Shown here piece by piece: positions 23,173 through 31,827 of a DNA stretch of 64,000 nucleotides. Under the pieces are notes generated by a model that saw only the letters and a list, made by a program, of their open reading frames with translations, was not told the origin of the DNA and did not search any database. The position numbers were made by a program, and so were the translations under genes. How positions within the stretch are numbered: position 1 is the first letter of the stretch; each line of letters starts with the position of its first letter. This DNA is from JABDBL01 sp963845445 (GTDB lineage: Bacteria > Cyanobacteriota > Vampirovibrionia > Obscuribacterales > Obscuribacteraceae), in contig CAWJSE010000002.1 in assembly GCA_963845445.1 (NCBI GenBank), forward strand, positions 868,001 to 932,000. Direction: 5' to 3'.

Positions 23173-25089
23173 CTAATTTTTTGATCCATCTGCTACATAA
23201 CCGAATGCCTGCGCCCTGAGCTTATCCTTCTTGGCCAACTCTGCTTGCCCCATTTGTTCATAAAGCGCACTTCGCTCGTGATAAGCTTTGGCATATTTTG
23301 AATCAAGACTTATGGCTTGGTTAAAGTCATTCAGTGCATTCTGAAATTGGCCCAGCTGTTTGTAAGAACAGCCACGGTTCTTATAAGCCTTCGCAAATTT
23401 GGAATCAAGACTTATAGCTTTGCTGAGATCATCCAAAGCCTTCTGACCTTGTCCCATCCGCACATAACACCAGCCACGGTTATTGTAAGTAATCGCTTCA
23501 TTTGGAGAAAGATTTATCTCTTTGGTGAAGTCACTTAGCGCTCTCTGGTATTGCCCTAGTTTAAAATAGCCGTTTCCACGGAGATCAAAGGCATATCCGT
23601 TTTTAGGATCAAGGCCGATTGCTATGTTACAATCGTCGATCTCTTTTTGATACTGTCCCATGTCTTCATAGAATTTTCCACGGTTGCTATACACCATTGC
23701 CAGCGTAGGATCGAGGCTAATAGCTTTATTGCAGTCATCAATGGCTTTTTGGTATTGTCCTAAACCATCATAGGCCAACCCCCGGTTGCTATAAGCCTTC
23801 GCAAATTGTGGATCCAGCCTGATGGCTTCATTGCAATCATCAATGGCTTTCTGGTGCTCATTCAAGCTATTATATGCAATCGAGCGGTTGCTATAAGCAG
23901 TAGCATCTTTTGGATCCAGGTAAATCGATCTTGTGAAATCTTGAACTGCCTGTGTATATTGCTTCAGATCGTTTTCGACGGTTCCCCGAGTCAAATAGGC
24001 TTCTTTACTTTTGGAATCCAGTCTCAAAGCTGCATTGCAATCATCCAAAGCCTTTTGATAATCGCCTAAGAATCTGTATGTCATGGCACGCAAGGAGTGG
24101 GCAAACGAATAAGCAGGATTGAGTGTAATAGCTTTATTGCAATCTTCCAGTGCCGCTTGAGTTTTCTTTAGATGAAGATATGTATTTCCACGATTAGCGT
24201 AAGCTAAAGGAAGTTGCGGTTGGATTGCAATGAGTTGGTTGCTTATTTCCAGTGCTTTTTCTGGTTGCTTGAGTTTTATATTATAGACGTCGCAGAGCCA
24301 CACATACGCACAAGGAAAGTTCGGCTCTAACTTTATAGCTTGCTTAAAATCTTCAATCGCCTCTTGGTTTTTTTCAAGCGCCATTAAAGCCTTGGCTCGC
24401 AATCTATATCCCTGAGCCGAGCTAGGCTGAAGTTTAATATCTTGCGTTGCATCATCAATAGCTTTTTGATATTGCCCCAAGCCTGTTTGTGAAAAGGAGC
24501 GGATCATATACGCTTGAACATTCTGTGGTAACAGCTTAATGGCTTGATTGCAGGCTTCAATTGAATTCTCAAATTTCATTTGTTCTGCCAAGGCAGCTGC
24601 ATACTGGACATAAGCTTCAGTATCACGGGGATTGAGTTTAATGGCTTGCTGGCTATCACTAATTACTTTCTCCGGCTGTCCAAGCCAGTTGTATGCACAC
24701 GCTCTTCCTGCAAAAGCGGCAGAATTCTCTGAATTTAGCTTGATCGCTTGGCTGTAATCTGCCACTGCCATATGATAGTTTCTGAGTTTTAGATATGCCT
24801 CTGCTCGGCTGAGATATTGGCTGCTTTTCTTAGGATGCTTTTGAAACTCAGATGTAAGACTATCAATCGACTTTTGCATCTCTTGTTGAGATGCATTTGA
24901 TTTTTGATCCGGGATAAAGAACAACAAGTTTTTAGCACCACACCGGCACTTAGGAAGCGCGGGAACTGCCAAGGATGGATGTGGGGTTAGTGGCATAATA
25001 GGCACTTGCGCATAAATAAGAATAGTTTGAGAAAATAAGACAGTAATTAAAGTAATGCAGACAGCAAGCATTTTATACTGGTCTTTCAT
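23173..25089 (-). CDS. Large exported TPR repeat protein
   Basis: The 638-residue protein has a signal peptide (about residues 7-28) and a short Pro-rich segment. It then has about 16 consecutive 34-residue TPR units from residue 70 to the C-terminus. Each has A-Y-x-N-R-G/A-x-A-Y...L-G-Q-Y-Q-K-A-I-D-D-C-N-x-A-I-x-L-D-P. The units are nearly uniform, indicating recent internal duplication, and should form a long superhelix. K-C-R-C-G at residues 48-52 resembles part of a metal site but lacks partners. The repeat consensus is close to that of the TPR gene at 1178. Role: protein scaffold in the periplasm or at the surface, partner unknown. Confidence 0.85.
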   Translation of the reverse strand: MKDQYKMLAVCITLITVLFSQTILIYAQVPIMPLTPHPSLAVPALPKCRCGAKNLLFFIPDQKSNASQQEMQKSIDSLTSEFQKHPKKSSQYLSRAEAYLKLRNYHMAVADYSQAIKLNSENSAAFAGRACAYNWLGQPEKVISDSQQAIKLNPRDTEAYVQYAAALAEQMKFENSIEACNQAIKLLPQNVQAYMIRSFSQTGLGQYQKAIDDATQDIKLQPSSAQGYRLRAKALMALEKNQEAIEDFKQAIKLEPNFPCAYVWLCDVYNIKLKQPEKALEISNQLIAIQPQLPLAYANRGNTYLHLKKTQAALEDCNKAITLNPAYSFAHSLRAMTYRFLGDYQKALDDCNAALRLDSKSKEAYLTRGTVENDLKQYTQAVQDFTRSIYLDPKDATAYSNRSIAYNSLNEHQKAIDDCNEAIRLDPQFAKAYSNRGLAYDGLGQYQKAIDDCNKAISLDPTLAMVYSNRGKFYEDMGQYQKEIDDCNIAIGLDPKNGYAFDLRGNGYFKLGQYQRALSDFTKEINLSPNEAITYNNRGWCYVRMGQGQKALDDLSKAISLDSKFAKAYKNRGCSYKQLGQFQNALNDFNQAISLDSKYAKAYHERSALYEQMGQAELAKKDKLRAQAFGYVADGSKN

Positions 25090-25486
25090 GGGTTTCAGCA
25101 GCTCCTTTGGTGCATTTACATTGCATCTACTTATACGTTTATACCACCTAGGGGCATGCCACCATTGTTAAAAAACATTGTCAAGTCGGACATCGGAGCT
25201 GTGTCCTATTTATGGTAAATGGCGGATTATTATCAGTCAAAGTTAATTTCGAACAATCTGGCAATAAGATTTAATTTTCCGTCCCCTATTTTCAAGCAGC
25301 CTTGGTTGGATAAAAATCGTGTGGAGCAGAGAAGAAGAAAATAGAAGACCGAATCTTGGCGGAGAGAGTATAATTTTCCCGACTGCCCGCGGCGCCTAGG
25401 ACGCATTAAAATCAACTAGAAAGCACAAAAGATTTGCAGAGCCAATTTAGTGTTCAACAATAGAAAAGAGAATGAGGAAAAAAATT
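25090..25486. other. Intergenic region between divergent genes
   Basis: About 400 bp between the leftward TPR gene and the rightward CDGSH gene. It should hold both promoters. Nothing else is recognisable; an open frame at 25233-25415 on the minus strand has no support. Confidence 0.4.
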
Positions 25487-25705
25487 ATGAGCGAAACAAA
25501 AATTATAGTTATAAAAAATGGACCTTTGCTTGTGCAAGGCAACGTTAATATAACTGGTAATAACGGACAACCAATTCCAGTCAATGGTCCAAAGTGCGCC
25601 CTTTGTCGCTGTGGAGCGTCAGAAAATAAACCGTTTTGTGACGGTGCACACAACAAGATCGGCTTCCAGGCTGCTGGTGCAGCTGCCCCTGGGAGCAATG
25701 AGTAG
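25487..25705 (+). CDS. CDGSH iron-sulfur domain protein
   Basis: The start is chosen at ATG 25487 (M-S-E-T-K). The 72-residue protein contains a single CDGSH cluster-binding motif: C-A-L-C-R-C-G-A-S-E-N-K-P-F-C-D-G-A-H. Three Cys and one His bind a 2Fe-2S cluster, as in mitoNEET-type proteins. The third position of the family name motif is Ala rather than Ser, a tolerated change. The N-terminal beta-strand region (I-V-I-K-N-G-P-L-L-V-Q-G-N-V) is typical of bacterial type 1 CDGSH proteins. Such proteins act in redox sensing or cluster transfer. It is followed 41 nt later by an aldo/keto reductase gene, probably co-transcribed. Confidence 0.85.
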   Translation: MSETKIIVIKNGPLLVQGNVNITGNNGQPIPVNGPKCALCRCGASENKPFCDGAHNKIGFQAAGAAAPGSNE

Positions 25706-25746
25706 GAGTAAGTAAGCAATAACTCTCATAGGTGAAGGAGAACGAT

Positions 25747-26736
25747 ATGCAAAAGCGTCGTCTAGGAAATAATGGTCCGCAAGTTTCAGCCTTAGGTCTG
25801 GGTTGTATGGGAATGTCGCAATGGTACGGTACTAGGGATGATGTAGAATCTACTGCCACTATCCATAGAGCCTTAGAATTAGGACTAAATTTTATAGATA
25901 CTGCTGACATGTATGGTCCTTATATAAATGAAGAATTGATTGGTAATGCACTAAAAGGAAAGCGCGATAAAGTTGTTATCGCTACTAAATTTGGTTTTGT
26001 TGGCTCAATTAAAGATTTAACAAAGGTTGAAGTCGATGGTAAACCAGAGCATGTTTATTCTGCTTGTGAGGGCAGCTTAAAGCGGCTTCAAGTTGAAACC
26101 ATAGATGTTTATTATTTGCACCGCGTTGATCCAAATACCCCTATTGAAGAAACAGTAGGAGCAATGGCTAATCTAGTTAAGCAGGGCAAAGTTCGTTATA
26201 TTGGTCTATGTGAAGTCAACTCTCAGACTTTACGTAAAGCGCATAAAATTCATCCAATAAGTGCTGTGCAAAGCGAATATTCTCTTTGGACTCGCGACCC
26301 AGAAGTTGATATTTTTAAAACTTGTCGTGAGTTAGGAATTGCTTTTGTACCTTTTTCTCCTTTAGGCAGAGGCTTTTTAACCGGTCAAATGAAACAAGCC
26401 AGTGAATTGTCAGAAAATGACAACAGACGTAATTTTCCTCGCTTTCAGGAAGAGAATTTTAAAAAAAACATGCTCATAGTTGAACGTCTAAAAGATATGG
26501 CTAGTCAAAAAAAATGTACGGCGGCACAATTGGCATTGGCTTGGGTGCTTGCACAAGGCCAAGACATTATTCCGATACCAGGAACAAAGCGTCGTAAGTA
26601 TTTAGAAGAAAATATTGCTAGTTTAGATGTTCACTTGGATGAACAAGATTTGCAGCAAATAGAAACAATCATTCCTCGCGATATTATTCACGGAGATCGA
26701 TACATCGAAGATATGGCGAAGCTTACAAATCAATGA
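25747..26736 (+). CDS. Aldo/keto reductase
   Basis: The start is ATG 25747, after GAAGGAG. The 329-residue protein is a (beta/alpha)8 NADPH-dependent oxidoreductase of the AKR11-13 type. G-L-G-C-M-G-M-S follows strand 1. D-T-A-D-M-Y-G-P holds the catalytic Asp and Tyr, V-I-A-T-K-F-G-F holds the Lys, and Y-Y-L-H-R-V-D-P holds the His. Late I-P-I-P-G-T-K-R-R-K-Y-L-E-E-N binds the NADPH phosphate. The whole tetrad is present, so it should reduce aldehydes or ketones; the substrate is unknown. Neighbouring CDGSH and FMN-reductase genes suggest a redox or detoxification group. Confidence 0.9.
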   Translation: MQKRRLGNNGPQVSALGLGCMGMSQWYGTRDDVESTATIHRALELGLNFIDTADMYGPYINEELIGNALKGKRDKVVIATKFGFVGSIKDLTKVEVDGKPEHVYSACEGSLKRLQVETIDVYYLHRVDPNTPIEETVGAMANLVKQGKVRYIGLCEVNSQTLRKAHKIHPISAVQSEYSLWTRDPEVDIFKTCRELGIAFVPFSPLGRGFLTGQMKQASELSENDNRRNFPRFQEENFKKNMLIVERLKDMASQKKCTAAQLALAWVLAQGQDIIPIPGTKRRKYLEENIASLDVHLDEQDLQQIETIIPRDIIHGDRYIEDMAKLTNQ

Positions 26737-26773
26737 AAAAATCTGTGTTATAGGTAATTGGATAAGCAAAGGG

Positions 26774-27349
26774 CTAGCCACTCGTAACTGTGAGATTAGT
26801 GCGCCCCCAGCGCAGTGTTGTACTCAGCCAAACTAGTTCGTCAATAAAAACCTTAGCTCTTTTTTCATATACGATCTTGTCTTTAATGAATCCTCTTTCG
26901 TCAAATTGATCTTGAACACTTGCAAAGTTCAAGTCAGAAAATGTCACAGCAAGACCAAGTTCGCGAACCATCGGCACCATTGCTTCAATAACTCGAGTAC
27001 CGCCCCACGGACCGGCTGAAACACCGACAAGCCCCACCGCTTTATGAATATACTCTTTCAACAAGACATCTAGAATGCTTTTGAGAATTCCAGGATAGCC
27101 GTGGTTGTATTCGGGTGCGATAATGACGAGGCCATCGGCATTGTTTACGGCATCAACCCAACTTGGAAATAAATATTTTATCTCCGACCCATAATCATCC
27201 TTCGGAAGATGAAAGTCATGGGCATCAAACAAAACAGTCTCCAGATCATCTCGTTTTTGCATCGTCTGCAACATCCATTTTGCAACATATTGGCTTTGAC
27301 ACCCTTTGCGATTAGTTCCAAGAAGAATTGGAATTCTCAGTTTTTCCAT
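26774..27349 (-). CDS. NAD(P)H-dependent FMN reductase
   Basis: The start at 27349 (M-E-K-L-R-I-P) fits the family length better than the longer frame. The 191-residue flavodoxin-fold protein shows L-G-T-N-R-K-G-C-Q-S at the flavin phosphate loop. It also has I-I-A-P-E-Y-N-H-G-Y-P-G (the P-E-Y-N-H/G signature) and V-S-A-G-P-W-G-G-T-R. These define the SsuE/ArsH/azoreductase-like FMN reductase family. It would reduce FMN or quinones with NAD(P)H in the cytoplasm. It is convergent with the aldo/keto reductase gene, 38 nt apart. Confidence 0.87.
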   Translation of the reverse strand: MEKLRIPILLGTNRKGCQSQYVAKWMLQTMQKRDDLETVLFDAHDFHLPKDDYGSEIKYLFPSWVDAVNNADGLVIIAPEYNHGYPGILKSILDVLLKEYIHKAVGLVGVSAGPWGGTRVIEAMVPMVRELGLAVTFSDLNFASVQDQFDERGFIKDKIVYEKRAKVFIDELVWLSTTLRWGRTNLTVTSG

Positions 27350-27581
27350 ATAGCAGAGACCTCCGATTAGAATTTGGGGCAAAGTCAGTTAAATTCTACC
27401 AAACACCAACCAACAGTCCCTGACTTTCGCGTACACTTTATAGGTCAGTGGAACTGTCCCGTGCAAAAATTGCTCTCATGCTTGTGACCTAAACTATTCA
27501 AGTTCTATGACATCAATTTCACAAGTGCTATTGATAACATAAAGACTCAATGAAAAATCGGTGAAGCTGGATAAGACAAGA

Positions 27582-27962
27582 ATGGAAGACTGGCAAATTC
27601 GAGCGGCATTGGATGTCCACTGGGCTGCGTCCGACGCAAATGATTTCGAGCTGGAACATCAAATCTATCAAGAAGATGCTGTGCTTGAATATCCACAGTC
27701 AGGCGAGCGCATCCGCGGGCGGCGCAATATTCAGGCTTCTCGCTCAGCACAGCCTAGCAAAAAACGCTTCAAAGTGCGGCGCATCCTCGGTGCTGCGGAG
27801 CTTTGGATCACTGAATTAGTCATTACTTACGATGGACAACCGTCCCACACCATAAGCATTATGGAGTTCAAAGATGGGAAAGTAGTTCGGGAAACCCAAT
27901 ACTTTGCCGATCAGTTCGATCCGGGTCCTTCGCGCGCTCAATGGGTCGAACTGATGCAATGA
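27582..27962 (+). CDS. SnoaL/NTF2-like protein
   Basis: ATG 27582 is chosen; a GTG at 27561 is possible. The 126-residue protein has the cone-shaped NTF2 fold pattern: an N-terminal helix pair (A-L-D-V-H-W-A-A-S-D-A-N-D-F), Y-Q-E-D-A-V-L-E-Y-P-Q-S-G-E-R-I-R-G, and closing strands with S-I-M-E-F-K-D-G-K-V-V-R-E-T-Q-Y-F-A-D. Family members are isomerases, cyclases or binding proteins for small molecules; the catalytic function is unassigned here. The DNA of this gene and the next appears more GC-rich than the surroundings, which may indicate recent acquisition. Confidence 0.8.
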   Translation: MEDWQIRAALDVHWAASDANDFELEHQIYQEDAVLEYPQSGERIRGRRNIQASRSAQPSKKRFKVRRILGAAELWITELVITYDGQPSHTISIMEFKDGKVVRETQYFADQFDPGPSRAQWVELMQ

Positions 27963-28086
27963 AATGCAAATGCCAATCGAGCATCTGATTTAATCGAGAA
28001 ACCGCCCGATTTGGAGCGGCTTTGCTATACTACCTTTTCTGATAAACCAAAGAATTCGCCCACACAAATCCGCGAAGACCCAAAAT

Positions 28087-29235
28087 ATGATTAGAAATAT
28101 CCGCATATTATACATTCATAACTTCCTTGTAGACTTCCGATTTCAGGACGCGTTTCGGCCTATTTATTTTGCCCAGATCACCGGTTCATACACGCTGGCC
28201 ATGACGGTGTTTTCCATACAATGGATAACTTCTGCCCTTGTTGATATTCCCACTGGCGTGTTGTCAGATAAAATGGGACGAAAATTTACGATTGTTTTGG
28301 CCTCGATTTGTTCAACGATAGGCATTTCTATGTGGGCTTTTTCCGCGCACAGTGCCGGATTGTTTCTGGGCAGCATATTTTTCGGTCTTAGCGAGTGCCT
28401 GTTTAATGGCAACAATAATGCGCTCCTGTATGAGAGTTTAAAATCAAGCGGGCAGGAAGGCCGCTTTCATCATTATCAGGGCCGCACAAGCAGCATGTTC
28501 CAGCTGGCGCTCGGCATCTCGGCCATTTGTGCAAGCTTCCTAACGGGCCACGGACTTCGCTTGCTTTTTATACTGGGGATTATTCCGCAGGCACTTTCCA
28601 TTATCGCTGCCCTGTTTTTCGAAGAACCGCGTGTGCATATGGCGGCGCCGCAAAAAAGCCTCCAGCTTTTAAAGGAAGCATGCATTAAAATATACAATAA
28701 CACTCATCTGCTGCTTCTGGTAATTGCCCAGGCCATCGGCCGCGCGGATGAAGCGAAATTTCAGTTTCAGATTATCTTCATCAATACTCTCTGGCCGACA
28801 TGGGCTCTTGGGGTATACAAGGCCATGACCAACGGCCTGGCCTTTTTCGGCTTCTGGTTCTCTGGCCACATTGTTGACCGTTTCAAGGAAACGTATGTAC
28901 TCGCAGTCCAGCAGGCTTATTGGTTGCTATCGCAAACCATTGGGCTTATCCTAGCCAACGTTATGTCGCCGCTTCTGTTCATGAGCGGTTCAATTATATT
29001 CGGACCCGGGATCGTGGCGCGCGATCACCTTCTGCAAAAGAATTTACCGATGAGCAGCGAGCGACAATGGGTTCGGTCGCTTCGCTTGCCGGAAGCATTG
29101 TCTATGCCATTGCCGCTTTTTGCATTGGCATTATTGCCGACTATTTTTGGCCCTATCGCCGGGGTTGGATTTGGAGTTGTATTAACCGCAAGTGCCCTGC
29201 CCATTTATATCTGGCTATTCCGGAAGGACTTTTAG
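28087..29235 (+). CDS. MFS transporter with two compensating frameshifts
   Basis: The 382-residue protein has about 11-12 hydrophobic segments and the MFS loop 2-3 motif G-V-L-S-D-K-M-G-R-K. From about residue 318 to 353 the sequence becomes atypical, rich in R, P and L. The +1 frame carries a normal MFS helix instead, beginning E-F-T-D-E-Q-R-A-T-M-G-S-V and ending I-I-A-D-Y-F. Adding one A near 29038 and removing one T near 29147 restores a continuous family-like protein, ending G-P-I-A-G-V-G-F-G-V-V-L-T. The frame is open throughout either way. Substrate unknown; probably a small-molecule exporter. Confidence 0.75.
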   Translation: MIRNIRILYIHNFLVDFRFQDAFRPIYFAQITGSYTLAMTVFSIQWITSALVDIPTGVLSDKMGRKFTIVLASICSTIGISMWAFSAHSAGLFLGSIFFGLSECLFNGNNNALLYESLKSSGQEGRFHHYQGRTSSMFQLALGISAICASFLTGHGLRLLFILGIIPQALSIIAALFFEEPRVHMAAPQKSLQLLKEACIKIYNNTHLLLLVIAQAIGRADEAKFQFQIIFINTLWPTWALGVYKAMTNGLAFFGFWFSGHIVDRFKETYVLAVQQAYWLLSQTIGLILANVMSPLLFMSGSIIFGPGIVARDHLLQKNLPMSSERQWVRSLRLPEALSMPLPLFALALLPTIFGPIAGVGFGVVLTASALPIYIWLFRKDF

Positions 29236-29454
29236 AGTGCAGACGAGCTTTCATTATTTCATCTATAGCAGCTTCGTATTCTGCATTTGGTTTGTTTAGA
29301 ACTGAAGCAGCTTTGCATTCCATTTTACCGATGAAGTATTGCTAGTTACTTGCATATTGAAACTTTCTTCTTGAATGCACAAATGCAGGCAGTCAATGCC
29401 CTCGACAACCTTTACTATTTTCCTGATGGCAACTTGAAAATAGGACTTCAGCAT
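29236..29454 (-). pseudogene. Possible remnant of a small gene next to the MFS gene
   Basis: On the minus strand, ATG at 29454 opens M-L-K-S-Y-F-Q-V-A-I-R-K-I-V-K-V-V-E-G-I-D. After a one-base shift near 29340 it continues Q-Y-F-I-G-K-M-E-C-K-A-A-S-V-L-N-K-P-N-A-E-Y-E-A. It then runs without a stop into the antisense of the MFS gene. The composition looks coding, but no family or ribosome site is recognised. The rest of the 29236-29621 gap shows nothing. Confidence 0.25.
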
Positions 29455-29621
29455 AGAAAGTAATTTTTTTAAAAACTAAAAAGTTTACCAAAATCGCATG
29501 AATAGAGTGCATCAGCTGATAGAAATTCTTTGAACATTAAATTTCAGCTGTTTGACTGTTATTTGTTTTACTGAATCAGCTACCATGTAGGAGCAAGCAA
29601 ACTGTAACTGGTGATCAAATT

Positions 29622-30929
29622 ATGAGGAATGATCAAACCATGACGAGTAATCAAACCACGGCTAACGATAGAGCTGCCAGGCTTATTAATATTCCGGTAT
29701 TTTTTATGACCGATCGAAATATGGAACAGCCAAGTAAAAATGGTGGTGTCAAATTTGGTATCCATCGTAAATATTTGGGAAAGTGTGAACACGAAGTTTA
29801 CATGGGTGCTGCAGTCTGTGCAATTAACAACAGTAGGCACAAAAAGCTAGGAGAAACTCTTCAAGATATTGGCTGGACCAAATCAGCCAGTAGCAAGGAA
29901 AAGGTAGAGAGTGTAAGCTTGTCAGCCGGTGCAAGCTATCAGGAAATCGGTCAAGGATTTTTTGATAGGATATACAAAGATGCTGCACTAACGCCCGAAC
30001 ACGCAGTCTGGATTTTCGTTCCAGGTTATTATAGTACTTTTGAATCTGGAGTTAGAAGCGCAGCCAGATTATCTTATTTTGCTGAACGGCCGGTAATTTT
30101 ATACTCTTGGCCTTCGAGAGGCGAAGTCGTAGCTTATCCTGCTGATGAAGCAAGTATTGAATGGAGTCAATATCATTTCAATGATTTCTTAGACAAGTTA
30201 GCCGAATTCGGTACTAGAGAAAATCCGTTGCAAGCACATATAGTGTCTCATAGTATGGGAAATAGGCTTGTTCTTAGAGCAACACCGAAAATAATAGAAA
30301 ATAACGCAATTAAAGAACTAAATCTTGTTTGCCCAGATGACGATGATGGCGTGATGAGACATTATGCTGATCAATACGGAGAATGCAATAGTAAATTATT
30401 GGTCAGGCTATATTTGTCTAATAAAGATAAATTGCTCATACTATCGCAAGCTATTCATGGTGGCTACATACGTTTTGGGCAAAATTCATCGCCCTTGTCT
30501 AATTTTTTCTCTGCACAGAATATACCTGACCCAGTAAATGAAACTGTTAGTGAAAACAAGGCAGTAGACAATATATTTAAATGTTCTTCTGATTTACCGA
30601 AGCTTGACACGGTGCAAACAATTATCTTTTCTGATATCGATATTAGTGTGCCCGGGCATAAAATTCCAGCAGAACTCATTACCGATCTCTCTCATTGTAG
30701 AAAACTTCGTCCAGGACTAAAATTTATTGTTGAGAAAGTCCATAAGGGCAGTGCGGGCAAGAAGCATATTACCTCGTATCATCAGAATGAAATTGAGGAT
30801 GACAATGACGAAAAGGGTACCGTACTTGAAGTATTCGATACATCTTGGTCATCTAGAATGCCAATTATCGGCACAATTAAAAAAGAAGACCACATTGGAA
30901 CAGTCTGTTGCATAAAGATTGGACCATAG
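29622..30929 (+). CDS. DUF900-type alpha/beta hydrolase
   Basis: The 435-residue protein matches the DUF900 (COG4782) hydrolase pattern: I-P-V-F-F-M-T-D-R-N near residue 27, F-G-I-H, and V-W-I-F-V-P-G-Y-Y-S-T-F for the oxyanion strand. R-P-V-I-L-Y-S-W-P-S-R-G follows, and the nucleophile elbow is H-I-V-S-H-S-M-G-N-R (Ser of G/S-x-S-x-G). The His and Asp of the triad are expected later (S-Q-A-I-H-G-G may hold an active-site His) but I cannot assign them surely. The C-terminal 130 residues are extra and unassigned. No signal peptide. Substrate unknown; probably an esterase or lipase-like enzyme. A degraded tRNA 3' end follows its stop. Confidence 0.72.
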   Translation: MRNDQTMTSNQTTANDRAARLINIPVFFMTDRNMEQPSKNGGVKFGIHRKYLGKCEHEVYMGAAVCAINNSRHKKLGETLQDIGWTKSASSKEKVESVSLSAGASYQEIGQGFFDRIYKDAALTPEHAVWIFVPGYYSTFESGVRSAARLSYFAERPVILYSWPSRGEVVAYPADEASIEWSQYHFNDFLDKLAEFGTRENPLQAHIVSHSMGNRLVLRATPKIIENNAIKELNLVCPDDDDGVMRHYADQYGECNSKLLVRLYLSNKDKLLILSQAIHGGYIRFGQNSSPLSNFFSAQNIPDPVNETVSENKAVDNIFKCSSDLPKLDTVQTIIFSDIDISVPGHKIPAELITDLSHCRKLRPGLKFIVEKVHKGSAGKKHITSYHQNEIEDDNDEKGTVLEVFDTSWSSRMPIIGTIKKEDHIGTVCCIKIGP

Positions 30930-30983
30930 GTTAGTTGACCATCTTTGTGCGGTTTCTTCCCTTGTTGCGGTATGCTTCGCGTC

Positions 30984-31005
30984 AGTTCGAATCTTACTGG
31001 ACGTA
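30984..31005 (+). repeat. Degenerate tRNA-Arg 3' end (old attachment scar)
   Basis: GTTCGAATCTTACTGGACGT matches the T arm and acceptor end of the tRNA-Arg at 4328 with few changes, in the same orientation and without the rest of the tRNA. Confidence 0.6.
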
Positions 31006-31087
31006 ATGTAGGGAAAACCCTATACAAAAGTCTACCCAAAGTGTTTAGAATCGAAGAGTTATTCATTCTTGCAACAAGGAGAATCCC

Positions 31088-31789
31088 ATGAAAATGCAAT
31101 GGAAAGTCCTCCACGCCATGTTAGCGATTTTGTGCGGCTTGCTCGCTATTGCAGGTTGTACCTATGCCAAAAATAATAGCTATCCTAAAGCATATGTCAA
31201 TTTTAGTGATTTTAAGAACTTAGTTGCTGACGTTGAGAGCCATCGAGCAAACCGTTTGGTCGATCTTGATACTTTCTTGTTAATGAGTAAGGAACCTGGC
31301 ACTATAGTTCTGGATAGTCGCTCTGATTTTCGCTTTGAGCGTGTTCATTTGAGGGGGGCAAAACATTTGAGTTTCACAGATTTTACTCAATCTAATCTTG
31401 CGAAGCTTATCCCAAGCTTTGAGACCAAAGTTCTCATATACTGCAACAACAATTTCAAAGGCAACCAGATAGATTTTGCCAGCAAAATAGCTGCGCCGAT
31501 GGCTAGTAACACCGATGCTAATTTATTAGCTAGTCAATTTGCACCTCAGCAAAGGCCGCTCATGATGGCGTTAAACGTTCCGACATATATCAACCTTTAC
31601 GGATATGGTTATCACAATGTCTATGAATTAGATGAGCTGGTCAATGTTGCCGATCCTCGAATAAGTTTTGAAGGAACGCTTTTTGCAAAAAGCATAACAT
31701 GCACGCCCAGCGTATCTTTACCAGCTTTCGGAACCTTCGGAAAAGAAGATAAAATACTGAAAATCATTAATTTTCCGACTTCGAACTAG
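31088..31789 (+). CDS. Rhodanese-like domain lipoprotein
   Basis: The 233-residue protein has a lipoprotein signal peptide with lipobox L-L-A-I-A-G-C (Cys at about residue 25), after an AAGGAG ribosome site. The rhodanese domain (about residues 65-195) shows G-T-I-V-L-D-S-R-S-D-F-R-F-E-R-V-H-L-R-G-A-K-H and the active-site loop V-L-I-Y-C-N-N-N-F, with the catalytic Cys. The usual C-x-x-G-x-R/T loop is altered and longer, so sulfur-transfer activity is uncertain. The last codons and stop are formed by a tRNA-Arg 3'-end scar (31779-31820), so the C-terminus was probably reshaped by integration. A degraded copy of its 3' end lies at 61.5 kb. Confidence 0.75.
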   Translation: MKMQWKVLHAMLAILCGLLAIAGCTYAKNNSYPKAYVNFSDFKNLVADVESHRANRLVDLDTFLLMSKEPGTIVLDSRSDFRFERVHLRGAKHLSFTDFTQSNLAKLIPSFETKVLIYCNNNFKGNQIDFASKIAAPMASNTDANLLASQFAPQQRPLMMALNVPTYINLYGYGYHNVYELDELVNVADPRISFEGTLFAKSITCTPSVSLPAFGTFGKEDKILKIINFPTSN

Positions 31790-31820
31790 GAGCTTGTAGG
31801 TTCAAATCATACTGGACGCA
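31779..31820 (+). repeat. Degenerate tRNA-Arg 3' half (old attachment scar)
   Basis: CTTCGAAC, then GTAGGTTCAAATC and TACTGGACGC keep the order and spacing of the tRNA-Arg 3' half (4360-4401), with several changes. It overlaps the end of the rhodanese-like gene. Confidence 0.65.
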
Positions 31821-31827
31821 GTCTGTC

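Noticed and set aside
23173..25089. Non-coding tandem repeat
   Set aside because: The period of about 102 bp corresponds to 34-residue TPR units within one open frame.
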